Assembly: GCA_019828595.1 (NCBI GenBank)
Contig: JAHQRK010000003.1
Span: 2,046,001 to 2,110,000 of the forward strand
Source of the DNA: Aphanomyces cochlioides
Lineage: Eukaryota; Oomycota; Saprolegniomycetes; Saprolegniales; Verrucalvaceae
Direction of reading: 5' to 3'
DNA length: 64,000 nt
Shown: positions 1-12,263 of the stretch, one piece after another
How the letters are laid out: each line of letters opens with the position of its first letter
How positions within the stretch are numbered: position 1 is the first letter of the stretch
Translations under genes and position numbers: made by a program
Notes under the pieces: model-generated
Databases searched by the model: none
What the model saw: the letters and a program-made list of their open reading frames with translations, nothing else
Told to the model about the DNA's origin: nothing

Positions 1-1737
1 TGTTGGCAAGACCTATGAAACGTCGGGAACGTGCGGGACGCTACATTTAGGGAGTCAAGATCCATGGCGAAGAGCCTAGCGCGAGCGACAAGAACAGGGA
101 TATCCACGCCCCGAGACTGCACAGCGAAACTCCGCCACAAAAATTAGCACACAGTGAGGTAAGTTTTCTGAATACATTACCACGTTTGATATTGCATAAT
201 CCTCGTAGGTTGCCGACGATGAAGGATTCTAGCAATATATATATCCCATCAGTGGTGCATTCGAGGCGAAAAATACTGCCAAATATCAAGAAGAGAAGAC
301 AGCCAACCATGTATCAATTCTTTTCCTTTTAGCGTGCTGGCCACTCTCGGAATTCCAATTTTCCCAAGAGAAACCATGAAGAAAAGCCGCGGACAAATCA
401 ACAAATTGCCAGAAAGTATCGTGAAGCAACAGCAAAACGAACTCGACAATGAGCAAAAATAGTAAGTTGGGAATGAGAACAATGCATCTATGTTAGCAAC
501 ATTGACTAACCCCAAAGATTCGCCAAGGCCAAAGTCGGGAAATACATCTCAAATTTGCCTCTCAGCCAGAAGATGCAAAGATATTTCTCAAAACCACCAT
601 AACTTTTAATATATATACCCCTGCATCTATGCAATGCTTTGATCGAGTTTTGAAACATTCAGAATACAAGAATGCAATTTCTAAAGCAAAATGTTTCAAC
701 AGGAACTGAAAGGTGTTCATACAGTTGCGTGTCAGCATTTTCTATCATATTATTCGGCCAATATTGTAAGTCAAGAACTCGACCAGGTGTACGATCTAGC
801 AATTCAAGCCAATGCAAGTTAGGGAGATGAATAATTGCGAAAAGCCACGCCAAGCTGAAGTCTGTATCTTTCAAGCGATGTACTGTCTTAAGTCAGAATA
901 TCGAAGACAAATAGGTCATTGTTTGTTGATGCATGGAAATTATCCGACGTGATCCATATACATAAATCAAAGGAATACTAAAATGAATATTACCAAGACT
1001 TTCCCCATGATATTCATCACTGAGCATGTATCTGGCGAGAGTATTCATGAATATTGATCGAAAGGAACACGAAGTATCAAGGGAATATATGCAACTTGCA
1101 AACACGTGGGGGAAGTCAAACTCGGTAATATATACTGGTGTATCACCTGTTTGGACTGTTGTTCTCTTTTATTTCGATTGATGCTGCAGCTTGTTCATCT
1201 GCTTCATTGATTATGGGAAATTTGTACCCGGGTCAGAGTTTCTAGAGTGGTCATTACGCTAAAGGACGTCAGATTTTATCTGACAAATGATCGCCTTGCT
1301 TATTCCTCTTCATGATTACTCGTTTATTTACTCACCTCAAGCGTTCCTGCATCAACTTGGAGAACTAGAAAAGACTAGACACAACCAGTTGAATATTGAC
1401 AAATGTTACTACCACCACAGGCTTTCCATTTGAATCCGCCCCCCATTACCGTCATCAAGTGTGTTAATCATTCTTACTATGTAATACTGCACATGGACGA
1501 CTCAGGTCCACACCAAATGGGAAACAAATAGCAAGGCTCGATATGTTTGACATGGTTGGATAGTTCGAAAGAGAAGACATAGAATAAAATGATGTCGCAA
1601 GAACGAAGCAATTGTTCATCATAATGTGGGAAATGGCATCCCATTTAAACAATTCTTGTGAATCGATCAGCTTGATTTCATTTACATGAATGCAAGAAAT
1701 CTATCACAATTATGCATGAAATATGAGGAAAAATAAG
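1..1737 (-). other. 3' flank of the coiled-coil gene, unassigned ORF pieces
   Basis: No gene can be assigned with confidence. On the minus strand, short open stretches at 893-1105 (70 codons), 659-874 (71 codons), 249-515 (88 codons) and 47-310 (87 codons) follow one another. Some are bounded by AG and GT that could be splice sites, so a decayed or unrecognised multi-exon gene is possible. None carries a domain I recognise. The same pieces recur at 8937-9149 and 8091-8354 in R2 and, inverted, at 20141-20353 and 20936-21199 in R3, so they travel with the unit. A short A/T-rich run lies at about 233-247. Confidence 0.4.
1381..1455 (-). repeat. Internal inverted sub-repeat of the unit, left copy
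   Basis: Read on the minus strand, about 70 bases here resemble 7350-7423 on the plus strand: both hold a GGATTCA..TGGAAA..GTCTGTGGTGG-like core followed by TTTGTCAATATT or TTGTCAATATT. By eye identity is about 75 percent. The two copies lie on either side of the coiled-coil gene in opposite orientation. They may be remnants of an older mobile element or of an earlier inverted duplication. No coding function is seen. Confidence 0.55.
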
Positions 1738-4700
1738 CTACTTCTTGCGCTTCAGCGCGAAATTTGGGATGACATTGCCGTGCTGGTCTCGACGGACCTG
1801 CAAGACATGTCAAGTCTCAATAGTCAAAGGGGTATGTTACCTGTCGCGCCTCGATTCTTCTTTGAATTTGTTCTTTTTGTTGGCGTCGCAACTCGTTCTG
1901 TTGATTCTTTGCAACGACTTCTGGCAATGTGTTATGAAGTCTGCGATTTATCTTCTTCATCTCGTTTGGTGAGATCGGAGCTCGATACGAGCGACTCAAT
2001 CGTAGGTGCGCTTGACTTGGTGTTGGCACAGTGGGTGTTATCTGGATATCCTTGATGGAGGCGACCATGTTGCTGGCTAAGGGTCGATCTTCTGTCACCT
2101 CATCTTGGTTTCTCGTTGTCTTCTTCATCTCACCGACATGGCAGTTCGCATCTTTCAATTCCTTCACAAAGTCAATTGCGGAAATACTTCAAAAAATTAC
2201 CTCATCGTGTGTAGAAGGTTGCGTATGAGTCTCCATTTCGAGGGGATGAGATATGTCGCGCTCTTGGCTCGTAATGACAGGAGCCTGTAGCCGTTTGACT
2301 TCATCGACGTTGCATGCTTGGTCGTATTTGGGAATGTTTTGGTGGAGTGATTTCGACTGAGCTTGACTACCGTTGACTTTATGATCAATATTGCCCACCG
2401 AGGTATGTTGTAACTAGTGGACAATATAAAAGATTGCTGTGGAATTCATTGTCGTACCTGTTTGATTTGAAATTCCAAATATGCAACATGGGACTCGTTC
2501 TTCTGGCATCTTTCAACAATATCTGTGCACAACAAGGTCAAGTTCTTCACTTGGTCTTCAAGTCGAAGGTTCTGTTCCAGAAGAGTCTCCTTTTTTGCAG
2601 AGGGATCGAGGCTGGATATGTTTGACGCGTCGCTCACTGGATTTGTGAATGCCCCAACTGCATCGTTGTCATCTTGAGCCATCGCAGTGCAACGTGGCAC
2701 AAATATAATTGCCTATGACAACTCACACACCGAAATATTTCCGAGACTGTACCTCTGGCATTTGATCTTCACCGTCGAGCTTGTCGTTCGTATCACCTTC
2801 CCGTTGGAATTGTGTCATCGTTTCTGGATCCTGAGCATGTGTAGTTTGGTTTATTGTTGTAGCTCCGTCGTCGTGTTGCACGCAGACCCAAATTGTTTTC
2901 GCTCGCTGAACCTACGCGGCGATAGTGAGTAAAGGCGGTGGACATTTTCTCATGCCTCGTGGAGTTTAGATTCGAGATCCTCGATCTTCGACTCGTGCTC
3001 ATCACATTGGATAAGCAAGTAATCGTTGCGAGAATTGACTTCACGCAATTGAGCTTGCAATGCTTGCTGGAGTTTATCGCTAGTTTTGTTCTCGTTGTGC
3101 AAGACTTCATTTTCTTCGAGGATTTGGTAAATCATCTCTTGCATGGCTTTTATTTGAGTCTGACTGCCTGACTGCACACCAAAATCAAGCCCACGAACGA
3201 TCTAAGCAGTGAGTGGGGATATACAGTGACTCTTATCATCGTACCTGACTGTCACGGGCAACCTCTGCCGTCAGATTTTCCACAGTCGTCTGAAGATTGC
3301 GGTTTTCGTTCGCCAAACGATTGAATATCTGGTAGGACTTGAGAAAAAATGTGTGAGTAGTGTGGTGTACCTGATAGTAGCCGTACATTTCACCCCACAA
3401 ATCACATTCATTTTGCTCGTGAATGCGCAGCTCATGTGTGATCTTGGTCAATTCGGACTGGACGGTAGCAAGTTCGCTCGCGAGTTGAGGATTTTCTTGA
3501 TTTTCGCGCAGCGGATGTTCTTCGTTGACCCACTCGGACTTGCTTTGTATCACTAAACGTCGAGCTTGTTGGTTATGTTGCGAGCTTGCAATCATTTCTG
3601 GTTGGAATACCAACGTGTTCATTTTCGAGACTTCACGCTCTTGAACGAATCGGTGCAAAATGCTTCGAAGGGACTCGATTTCGTAGTCTTGCTGGTGTTT
3701 GGCTACTAAGGCATCTACCAGTTGCTGGTTGAGGCGCTCGAGTTGCTCGTGGGCACGCGAGAGCTGGTCTTCTGACGCCATTTGAGAGGCATTCCACTCG
3801 TTTATCGTATCTTCATGTGTCACCAAAAGCTGTTTATACTCATTGGAGGATTCATGAACAGTCACATGGAGTTGATTTATGATCTAAGCCATGAATGAGG
3901 ATACACAATGATTCTGTGTCATCGTACCTGACAGTCTCTAATTTTCTCTGCCTTGTGATTTTCAACTGTCATCTCGAGATTGCGTTCTTCGTTCGCCAAA
4001 CGATCAGATATCTAGTAGGACTTGAGATACAGAGCATGTCGTTTGGTGTACCTGAGAGTATTCATTCAATTCCCGAGTGTGGTCTTCCATGGGATAGGTG
4101 ACCGTGCTCACCGGAGAGTCATCCTTTTCTTGAACAGTTTGGTGCAGAATATTCTGCAAGCAGCGTATTTGGACTTCACACTCGAGCTTCTCGTGAATAG
4201 CGCTCCCAAGTCGACGTTGTGCTGTCGCGAGTTGTCGTTTGTCGTATCCAAGTCGGTCTTCCAAGGTCGTCTGAGTTGCGCTCCAATGTCGTCTTGCTTC
4301 TTCGAACTCCACCACAATCGTCTCATACTTGATTTGATAATTCCTTTGATTGTGGTTTTGCTCCTTCAATTCCTACACGATCGGTGAGATAATAAATCAG
4401 CCTATTTCACCGTACCTCAACACATTGTGTCAAATGGCAATTTTCCTCACGTTGGTTGTCAAGTTCGGCACGTTCTTGAGAGAGTAATTGCGTTAGAGTA
4501 TCAATTTCCTGATATATCATGAGCGCAACATTTCATGGACTGAAGTACCTGCAATCTTTCGTCGTTCAGTTCACGCAAATGCTTCTCCGTTTGCGCATGA
4601 ACGACTAAGTCGTATTTGGCTTCCATCAAGTCTGCCTTGACCTCAGCGAGCTGCGCTTTGAGTTGCGTAATCTCTTCGTTCTTCGCAACGACGAGTGGTG

Positions 4701-6270
4701 GCAGCTTTGTCTTGCTTGTGGCAAGACTAGCACATTTCTAAACAGCGTTATCAGTCGCAGGTAGAAATCACTTCTACGAACCTGGTCTAGTTTGGCTTTC
4801 GCCATTGCTTTTCGCTCCTGGACCAGCTTTGTTTGTGGCTCGACGGTGCGAATATTGGTTGGCCGAACAGGCTTTGCATTCTACAGGGACATGTTCATCT
4901 CGAGCAGGAGGTAAATGTTTTTTACTTGAACTTGATCGATCTTTTGTTTGGTTTGCACATGACCAGTCTTGATCGCGTCTTGCAACGTCATGCGTCGGGG
5001 AGTCACTTTTGGCTTAATGCCAGCATTTTTGTTCGCAAGGTCGACTTTTGCGCTCTACAACCAACGAGTCAAACATCTCCATCGACAATATCACTGGAAT
5101 TACCTTCAAAACATTTTCGATGGTCGACGTGTTGGCTGGCGCCATGTCGAATTCGCGATGAAGATCGCGAAAAATTTGGCTGTCTTGCACTTCATGCTTC
5201 TACAGTCGTATGGTGAGACGGTAATATTCAACGAGGAGTCGGTACCAATTCGTCCATGAAGTTGAGAGTGATGCCTGAAAAGATGTCTTCGACATCATCT
5301 GAGCTCTGTCGTTCAGACGAGGTGTCGCTTGCTTCGCTGCTTGTAGCAGACTCGTCAGAACTGAAATTAGCATCCTAGATGGGTTGTCATGTGCCTATTC
5401 GCGACCTAGTGATGTTCATACCGTGTTTTCTTCTTGCCAAGTGATGTAACGAGCGCGGTCTGCTTGCTTGGACTCGCCAAGACCACGAATCGTCGCTACC
5501 TTGGCAAGTCGTGACTTCAAAATTGGCTTGAAAGAGCGGATTGCATTGCGCGACGGTGGGATTTGACGAGTGTCAATGGATTCAAAACCATCCGTGTTGG
5601 ATGGAAAAGACTCGACTGTCTATTGAAATGAATAAGTCATGAAACATGTTTAAGATGCACTTTGTGTGGTCGCGGGATATCATCGGATTCGTCTTGGTTG
5701 CTCGCAGTGGCGCTCTATCACATTCGATGAAGATAACGCAATGTGAATAAATTACCGTCGATTCAGTCGTAGTTGTTGCGTTTGTCAAGTCGAATTCTCG
5801 GTGGATGGCTTGTGAGGACGGATTCTCGCGCTTTTCTTCATTCTACAACGACATCGTGAGTCGCCAAGATTGCGTGTGATAAGCGTACCGAGTCTGCCGT
5901 GAAATCAACGAGCGTCTTCGATAAGATGTCGTCGAATTCAGATGAAGACCGGGTCTTTCGCACTGAAGTCGTGCGGTTAACCTTGCCGCGCGCGGCAGGT
6001 TCTTTTCGATTGATGTTAATGCCCTATACAGTACACTGTAAGATCTCGACATCAAGAGCGATGGTCGTACCAAAAGGGTCGTCGTCTTTGGCTTGTTGTT
6101 CATTTTCGATTGCATGTGTCTACAAGTGAGAGATGAGGATCTTCCATGCCGCCGTGAGCTCGAACGAACCTTGGTCGCTGGTATTTCTTCGTGCTGCTGG
6201 AGGCTCGACTATGAAGATTGCCACACCGAAGGTGGTGATCTATATTTAGATCAACTCGTGTCAAGAGCAT
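1738..6270 (-). CDS. Large coiled-coil protein, copy 1 (apparently intact)
   Basis: This copy mirrors the gene at 14978-19510 almost base for base (coordinates sum to 21248), so the same exon model applies: about 22 introns of 40-60 nt and roughly 1,190 residues. The stop TAG is at 1740-1738 and the proposed ATG at 6270-6268. The N-terminal third is Ser/Asp-rich and probably disordered. The rest is Gln/Glu/Leu/Asn-rich heptad sequence, typical of a long alpha-helical coiled coil. The C-terminus is basic and ends PNFALKRKK. I recognise no catalytic domain and do not know the family; a cytoskeletal, centrosomal or flagellar scaffold is a guess from composition only. Differences from copy 3 seen by eye are mostly substitutions that keep the frame, so both copies could be expressed. 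Confidence 0.72.
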
Positions 6271-6764
6271 GGGATTGGCTAAAATCGGTCAGTTGAAGGT
6301 GGTTTCAGAACTTGGATTTTAAAAACTGAAGAAATTCGAATAAGAGTGCAATATATTGGAGAATGTATGGAAGTCGTCAATCAGTTATCCCATCGCATGA
6401 ACTCATCGATATTTCAAATGTTTCAAAAGATGTCTCCAATGAGACTTGGATATTTCAAATGTATTTCAAACGACCCTACCTCCTTAAATGCAAATCCAGC
6501 CAATCACATCCTTTGCCTCCTGCGACAAGATTTTGCGCGCGATGGAGCGGGCCGCCCCATGCATTTCTCGCCACAGAGATCGAGAGCTCGCACTTCTCGC
6601 TATCGAGCACACCCTTTTGTTCTTCGTTGTCGTGTATGCTTGGTTGTTTTCTGTATCCATGTCCTTTATTTGTGTTCCTTGGGAGATTTCGATATATCGT
6701 GGTGAGAGGAGCGAATCCCAGAGTGAGTAGAGAAATTTTTGAATGTGCACGCTGGACACGCAGG

Positions 6765-6998
6765 TCAGTGACCTCGATCTGCATGGAAATTGAAAGATTG
6801 TACGCGGCAAAGGCGGTGCATTTCATTATCCATCACATTTTCACGAAGAGACTTGACGAAACAATCCAATACCTGAGAGTATTCTTTATCATTCTCTCTC
6901 GGGGGGGCTTTACTGGTTTCTCGAGTTTGTGCTTCATTCATCAGCAGAAACCACTTGTAGACTGAACAGCCCCCTTCGTCGTCCAGGTCATCCTTCAT
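6765..6998 (-). pseudogene. Relic coiled-coil exons upstream of copy 1
   Basis: The 77-codon frame contains a piece ending NDKEYSQ followed by GT. This resembles the exon end LNEYSQ-GT of the main gene (around 17196 in copy 3). The continuation SLRENVMDNEM resembles the RLANEERNLEM exon. It therefore looks like a decayed fragment of a paralogous coiled-coil gene lying head to tail upstream of the intact one. The same relic is at 14250-14483 and 22292-22525, with a more diverged version near 28263-28496. Confidence 0.5.
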
Positions 6999-7349
6999 CT
7001 GCTTTGTATTTCATTGGAGATAGAACTAAGGTGTGGACAAAAGTAAGAACGTGACGAAGCGCTCGTCATCTCTGTTGGCCTCTACGCAGGGCCTTGATAG
7101 GAGTTTTCGCCTTGCCAAGTTTGGTTGTCGAGTAATCTACGACATGGACGAGACGTACGAGAAGGTGACAGGCGGAGTACAGGAAATCGTCCTGTACGAC
7201 TCACACTCTGTATTGCCGAGCACAGGACTTGAGTTTTCGAGCAACAATTCAGGATTCAATTTTGCGTCGCTATTCTCAAGCGTCAAAATGTGAGAATGCC
7301 AGGGTGTTGGAAAAGAAGGGATATATCAAGTCGTTGTTGATTAAGATAG

Positions 7350-7423
7350 GTGATTATGGTTGTGGGGACGGATTCAGCTGGAAAAGTCTGTGGTGGCAGT
7401 TGCAATTGTCAATATTGAGATGG
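7350..7423 (+). repeat. Internal inverted sub-repeat of the unit, right copy
   Basis: This is the partner of 1381-1455 in opposite orientation, about 75 percent identical by eye over some 70 bases. It sits just downstream of the open stretch 7033-7293. Confidence 0.5.
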
Positions 7424-8044
7424 CCATCTCGATTGTTCTCGTTCTTCAAAAGCACTTTCCATCTTAATGATCGCGATCGCTGTGATTGGTTCGATCAGTA
7501 TTATTCAAATGTTGATTGGCCGTCTCAGAAAGTCCATATTTGAGAAAGTGCAGACATTTGAAATGCATTTGATGAGGGCACTCTCATTCGAGCTGAAATT
7601 CGAACTACCTCGAATAGTGAACTTGGACTCGTGTATTCTCTTTTCGCCATCTCAAGTGTTCGATGGAGACCTTTGAAATGAATTTTAGATGTTTATGTCC
7701 TGTTGGTTGGATATTTGAAAAGGGTTTGAAAGTCGTTGATGTACTCGACATCCTGATAGCAATGAATTAATACATTCTCTCATAGAATACATGCCAAATG
7801 AAGAGTCGACATTTCCCCCCATATTTTAAATCCATTTTCTAAAACTAGCGTTTAAACAGCAAATTTGAACCAATCCATGCAAATAGCGCTTATTCAGTAC
7901 CATTTGTACTCTTGTCCGATTCCAACAGCGAGGCGAAAGAGCGAACAAAAGTGCGTTCACATCGAGGGACATAGGACTCACATATCTCTACTAAAATCAA
8001 GAAGGCACGAAAGATCAAGAAGACAACGCAAAAAACCATCAAAC

Positions 8045-10167
8045 TGTTGGCAAGACCTATGAAACGTCGGGAACGTGCGGGACGCTACATTTAGGGAGTC
8101 AAGATCCATGGCGAAGAGCCTAGCGCGAGCGACAAGAACAGGGATATCCACGCCCCGAGACTGCACAGCGAAACTCCGCCACAAAAATTAGCACACAGTG
8201 AGGTAAGTTTTCTGAATACATTACCACGTTTGATATTGCATAATCCTCGTAGGTTGCCGACGATGAAGGATTCTAGCAATATATATATCCCATCAGTGGT
8301 GCATTCGAGGCGAAAAATACTGCCAAATATCAAGAAGAGAAGACAGCCAACCATGTATCAATTCTTTTCCTTTTAGCGTGCTGGCCACTCTCGGAATTCC
8401 AATTTTCCCAAGAGAAACCATGAAGAAAAGCCGCGGACAAATCAACAAATTGCCAGAAAGTATCGTGAAGCAACAGCAAAACGAACTCGACAATGAGCAA
8501 AAATAGTAAGTTGGGAATGAGAACAATGCATCTATGTTAGCAACATTGACTAACCCCAAAGATTCGCCAAGGCCAAAGTCGGGAAATACATCTCAAATTT
8601 GCCTCTCAGCCAGAAGATGCAAAGATATTTCTCAAAACCACCATAACTTTTAATATATATACCCCTGCATCTATGCAATGCTTTGATCGAGTTTTGAAAC
8701 ATTCAGAATACAAGAATGCAATTTCTAAAGCAAAATGTTTCAACAGGAACTGAAAGGTGTTCATACAGTTGCGTGTCAGCATTTTCTATCATATTATTCG
8801 GCCAATATTGTAAGTCAAGAACTCGACCAGGTGTACGATCTAGCAATTCAAGCCAATGCAAGTTAGGGAGATGAATAATTGCGAAAAGCCACGCCAAGCT
8901 GAAGTCTGTATCTTTCAAGCGATGTACTGTCTTAAGTCAGAATATCGAAGACAAATAGGTCATTGTTTGTTGATGCATGGAAATTATCCGACGTGATCCA
9001 TATACATAAATCAAAGGAATACTAAAATGAATATTACCAAGACTTTCCCCATGATATTCATCACTGAGCATGTATCTGGCGAGAGTATTCATGAATATTG
9101 ATCGAAAGGAACACGAAGTATCAAGGGAATATATGCAACTTGCAAACACGTGGGGGAAGTCAAACTCGGTAATATATACTGGTGTATCACCTGTTTGGAC
9201 TGTTGTTCTCTTTTATTTCGATTGATGCTGCAGCTTGTTCATCTGCTTCATTGATTATGGGAAATTTGTACCCGGGTCAGAGTTTCTAGAGTGGTCATTA
9301 CGCTAAAGGACGTCAGATTTTATCTGACAAATGATCGCCTTGCTTATTCCTCTTCATGATTACTCGTTTATTTACTCACCTCAAGCGTTCCTGCATCAAC
9401 TTGGAGAACTAGAAAAGACTAGACACAACCAGTTGAATATTGACAAATGTTACTACCACCACAGGCTTTCCATTTGAATCCGACCCCCATTACCGTCATC
9501 AAGTGTGTTAATCATTCTTACTATGTAATACTGCACATGGACGACTCAGGTCCACACCAAATGGGAAACAAATAGCAAGGCTCGATATGTTTGACATGGT
9601 TGGATAGTTCGAAAGAGAAGACATAGAATAAAGATGTCGCAAGAACGAAGCAATTGTTCATCATAATGTGGGAAATGGCATCCCATTTAAACAATTCTTA
9701 TGAATCGATCAGCTTGATTTCATTTACATGAATGCAAGAAATATATCACAATTATGCATGAAATATGAGGAAAAATAAGCTACTTCTTGCGCTTCAGCGC
9801 GAAATTTGGGATGACATTGCCGTGCTGGTCTCGACGGACCTGCAAGACATGTCAAGTCTCAATAGTCAAAGGGGTATGTTACCTGTCGCGCCTCGATTCT
9901 TCTTTGAATTTGTTCTTTTTGTTGGCGTCGCAACTCGTTCTGTTGATTCTTTGCAACGACTTCTGGCAATGTGTTATGAAGTCTGCGATTTATCTTCTTC
10001 ATCTCGTTTGGTGAGATCGGAGCTCGATACGAGCGACTCAATCGTAGGTGCGCTTGACTTGGTGTTGGCACAGTGGGTGTTATCTGGATATCCTTGATGG
10101 AGGCGACCATGTTGCTGGCTAAGGGTCGATCTTCTGTCACCTCATCTTGGTTTCTCGTTGTCTTCTT
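8045..10167 (+). repeat. Repeat unit R2, truncated
   Basis: A direct copy of 1-2123 begins exactly at 8045 and runs to 10167. It then departs abruptly from the R1 sequence inside the penultimate exon of the coiled-coil gene. A handful of substitutions and a 2-base deletion near 9627 are the only differences noticed. The remaining 6 kb of the unit is missing and is replaced by a Crypton-like element and EF-hand gene debris. Confidence 0.95.
9780..10167 (-). pseudogene. Coiled-coil gene copy 2: 3' stub only
   Basis: Only the last exon (VRRDQHGN to ALKRKK, stop at 9782-9780), its intron and most of the penultimate exon remain. At 10167/10168 the sequence changes from the expected KKTTRNQDE-side codons to unrelated DNA. 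Everything upstream, including the promoter, is lost, so this copy cannot make the protein. Confidence 0.9.
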
Positions 10168-10178
10168 TTTCAAGAATT

Positions 10179-12052
10179 TTAAGGTGCGCAATATTGTACT
10201 ATTAATAGTACGGAAATGTCTTTTGCACAAGGGACAGCCAGTAATTCAATCTTCTTCAAGATCATGTCACCAAATTCATTCAGAGTATTGTTCAGCATGC
10301 TCATTGTAATTGGCGCTTCTTGAGAGCAATGTACTTGATCACGAATAGCTTTACCCACGCACTGGGGAATATCATTCAACTTGTTTACTATTGAGGTTTC
10401 AATGGATTTTATCGACAATTTTACTGATTGTCATTCCATGGACAAGGGAATGTACGGCGGAATTCCAGATGCCGTTAGATGAGAGGTAGGATGTTGGAGA
10501 ACACCACAAAGCACCTTTTTGGAGAGATCGCGGAGTATGCCAGACGTCCAGACATTTGACAAAAACAGTGGATGGCTCGAATGTAAAGTATCTTGTAACC
10601 ATAGATAGTGATGAGCTAGTGACGCCAAGAGAAAATGAACAGCACAACGAAAAGAATGGGGATAGAAGCTGGAATAGCCTGGTAAAATAGAATCCCATTG
10701 AGCAGTGGACAACACAGCTCCGTGGAAATGAGGGGGCAGTGATGCAAATGAGACATCGTTCACATTTAGACCTACGTGTACTCAGAATGAGGATACGTGG
10801 TTCATAAATATTTAGTACAACCTGATGCTGCTCTACCGACAAATTGGTCTCCCCCTGCCCCCTGAAAAATGTATCGATTTTGTACACTACCCAAGCTCCA
10901 ACCTGCTCTGAGCCATATAGATACAGCTTGAGGGCCACCAGGTGAACCAGCCAACTCTGTTGCTGCACCTTTTCGGAAAGAATGACTTCCAATTTCGGAT
11001 ATGGATAAACCCATTGAAATAATATCTTCACGACATGACACACAACTCGCTGTAAGCCACGAAGTGAATCTTTCTTTCGCGTGTTGCCCAAACAGTAGAG
11101 TTGACGATCCTACGTTACGAGGTGGCTGTGTAAACAGCAAAATCGAAAGACTAATTTCATACATAAAACAATAACTCAGTAGCATAGCACCTTAGAATTG
11201 GGCAGATCTCGGGGCAGCAGGGATTAGCGTATACATGTCTGGGATAGCACATCTCGCCAGCTTGGTCATTCTTAGCCAAGCCATATTCCACTATGAGTGC
11301 ATCCCCTAGGAAACCTTCCAGAATTACGACTAAGCTCACATCTTGCCTCTGCAGGAGACATGTTCGAAACGAATTGACGCTGTGGATATTGAACGAGCCA
11401 TTAAATTCCAACAGAACAGTAAGAAGACATGTGAAGTCATGGACAAATTGAAATCTTTTGAGGATTTCAAGGCGTGGAGCGCCAGAAATCGATAGCCTAC
11501 ATAAATTCATGTCATGATAAAAATTAAATACTACAATTATACTGTACCAGAGACAGACATTGGTGACTTGCCTTCCGCTATACGAAGCTCTCCACTAGCT
11601 CGAAGTTGGGCAACTTTACGCTTGTAGCCTGCACAAAATTCTAATGACGTTTTGATTTTCATCCTATACCTTCCTCTTCTTACCAGATGTCATCTTTGCA
11701 AGCTCAGGGTCGATTGTTTCGCTTCTTTCTGTGTATAAGTATTTGATTGCACTTTGAACTCCTGTAATACAAGCGAACGAGTTGTATCTCCGTGGCTCGA
11801 CTTCAACTCCTGTCGTGTTCTTTTCACTGAGAAGCTTGTTTGAATACTCTTGCAGACTGACACAGACAGAGGCAATTGGATTCGGCCTTGCTGGACGCAA
11901 GAAGGATGTTCCTTCTCTAGCCAGCGCGCAATACGAGAAAGTGTGTTGTCGTACTGCTTTCTCGTACTGCTTACTACCCTCAGTTGTATGATTTCATCGC
12001 CAGGCTCAGCTGCAGCACCGCTTTCTGTGTGTTTGCGATTTCCAGCTTGCAT
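10179..12052 (-). pseudogene. Crypton-type tyrosine recombinase (broken or intron-containing)
   Basis: Reading from 12052 leftward: an N-terminal helical region with SSTRKQYDNTLSRIARWLE (core-binding/SAM-like domain), a GYKRKVAQLRASGEL segment near 11620, a catalytic-domain piece with KNDQAG and PRHVYANP near 11240-11280, then HSFRKGAATEL followed by LRAGWSL and QNRYI near 10890-11010. The last piece matches the HxxR..(H/W)..Y box of tyrosine recombinases; the closing Tyr is the expected nucleophile. A C-terminal tail (10418-10763) has the LPPHF..LPGYSSFYP pattern common in this group. The frame changes between pieces. Some changes fit short introns, such as one ending before GYKRKV, but in-frame stops remain, so it is probably inactive. 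Confidence 0.75.
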
Positions 12053-12132
12053 ATTCTTTCCTGCTTTTCGCGTTGCGACCTAGATTGACTGAATCCCAAA
12101 AGAAGGAAACTTCATTCGGATATCCGAATATC

Positions 12133-12263
12133 CTTGTTTCGTAAAACTAAAATATGTTGACGTATTCACTGATCTATATATTTCAAGTTATGTCATCATA
12201 TTTCTGGTTTCTCGAAACGAAATGTTTCGTGTTACATTGACGCTGACGAAACTTTTGTTTCGT
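12133..12263. repeat. GTTTCGT inverted motifs at the right edge of the Crypton-like element
   Basis: The word TTTCGT and its complement ACGAAA recur: TTGTTTCGTAAAAC near 12134, CGAAACGAAATGTTTCG at 12213-12229 and ACGAAACTTTTGTTTCGT at 12246-12263. The last two are short imperfect palindromes. They could be recombinase binding sites at the element end, but this is inference. Confidence 0.4.

Larger units (their letters stand above)
1..8044 (+). repeat. 8.04-kb repeat unit R1 (first copy, direct orientation)
   Basis: The sequence at position 1 recurs at 8045, so 1-8044 is one full period of a head-to-tail tandem repeat. An inverted copy lies at 14216-22258, and diverged inverted and direct copies lie further right. 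The unit contains the coiled-coil gene on the minus strand (1738-6270), its 5' flank (6271-8044) and a 3' flank (1-1737). Differences between copies are scattered single bases and tiny indels: a 2-base difference near 1590 separates R1 from R2 and R3. The duplications are therefore recent or kept alike by gene conversion. The array probably continues left of the window, because R1 starts at an arbitrary point of the period. Confidence 0.95.
6271..8044 (+). other. 5' flank of the coiled-coil gene with unassigned ORFs
   Basis: This is the spacer between the coiled-coil gene start and the next unit. It contains relic exons (6765-6998, minus) and a plus-strand open stretch at 7033-7293 of 86 codons with a Lys/Ser-rich start. 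The first 17 codons of that stretch are shared with a different downstream sequence at 28531-28716, which suggests a recombination point. Repeated TTTGAAAYA-like words near 6410-6480 and 7540-7570 may be promoter or low-complexity sequence. Open frames on both strands at 6363-6965 and 6476-6826 are not conserved intact in R3, so I do not call them genes. Confidence 0.4.

Noticed and set aside
6363..6965. 200-codon plus-strand reading frame in the 5' flank of the coiled-coil gene
   Set aside because: It is interrupted in the R3 copy (only 126 codons at 14505-14885), overlaps other open frames on the opposite strand and has no recognisable domain.
7975..8094. Very basic 39-codon stretch (KARKIKKTTQK, KRRERAGRY) across the unit junction
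   Set aside because: No ATG, no convincing splice partner, and no family recognised. It is kept only as sequence within the unit.
10399..11091. Single 230-codon frame as an intact recombinase
   Set aside because: The conserved recombinase residues lie in another frame (10802-11185), so this frame only partly overlaps the real protein.
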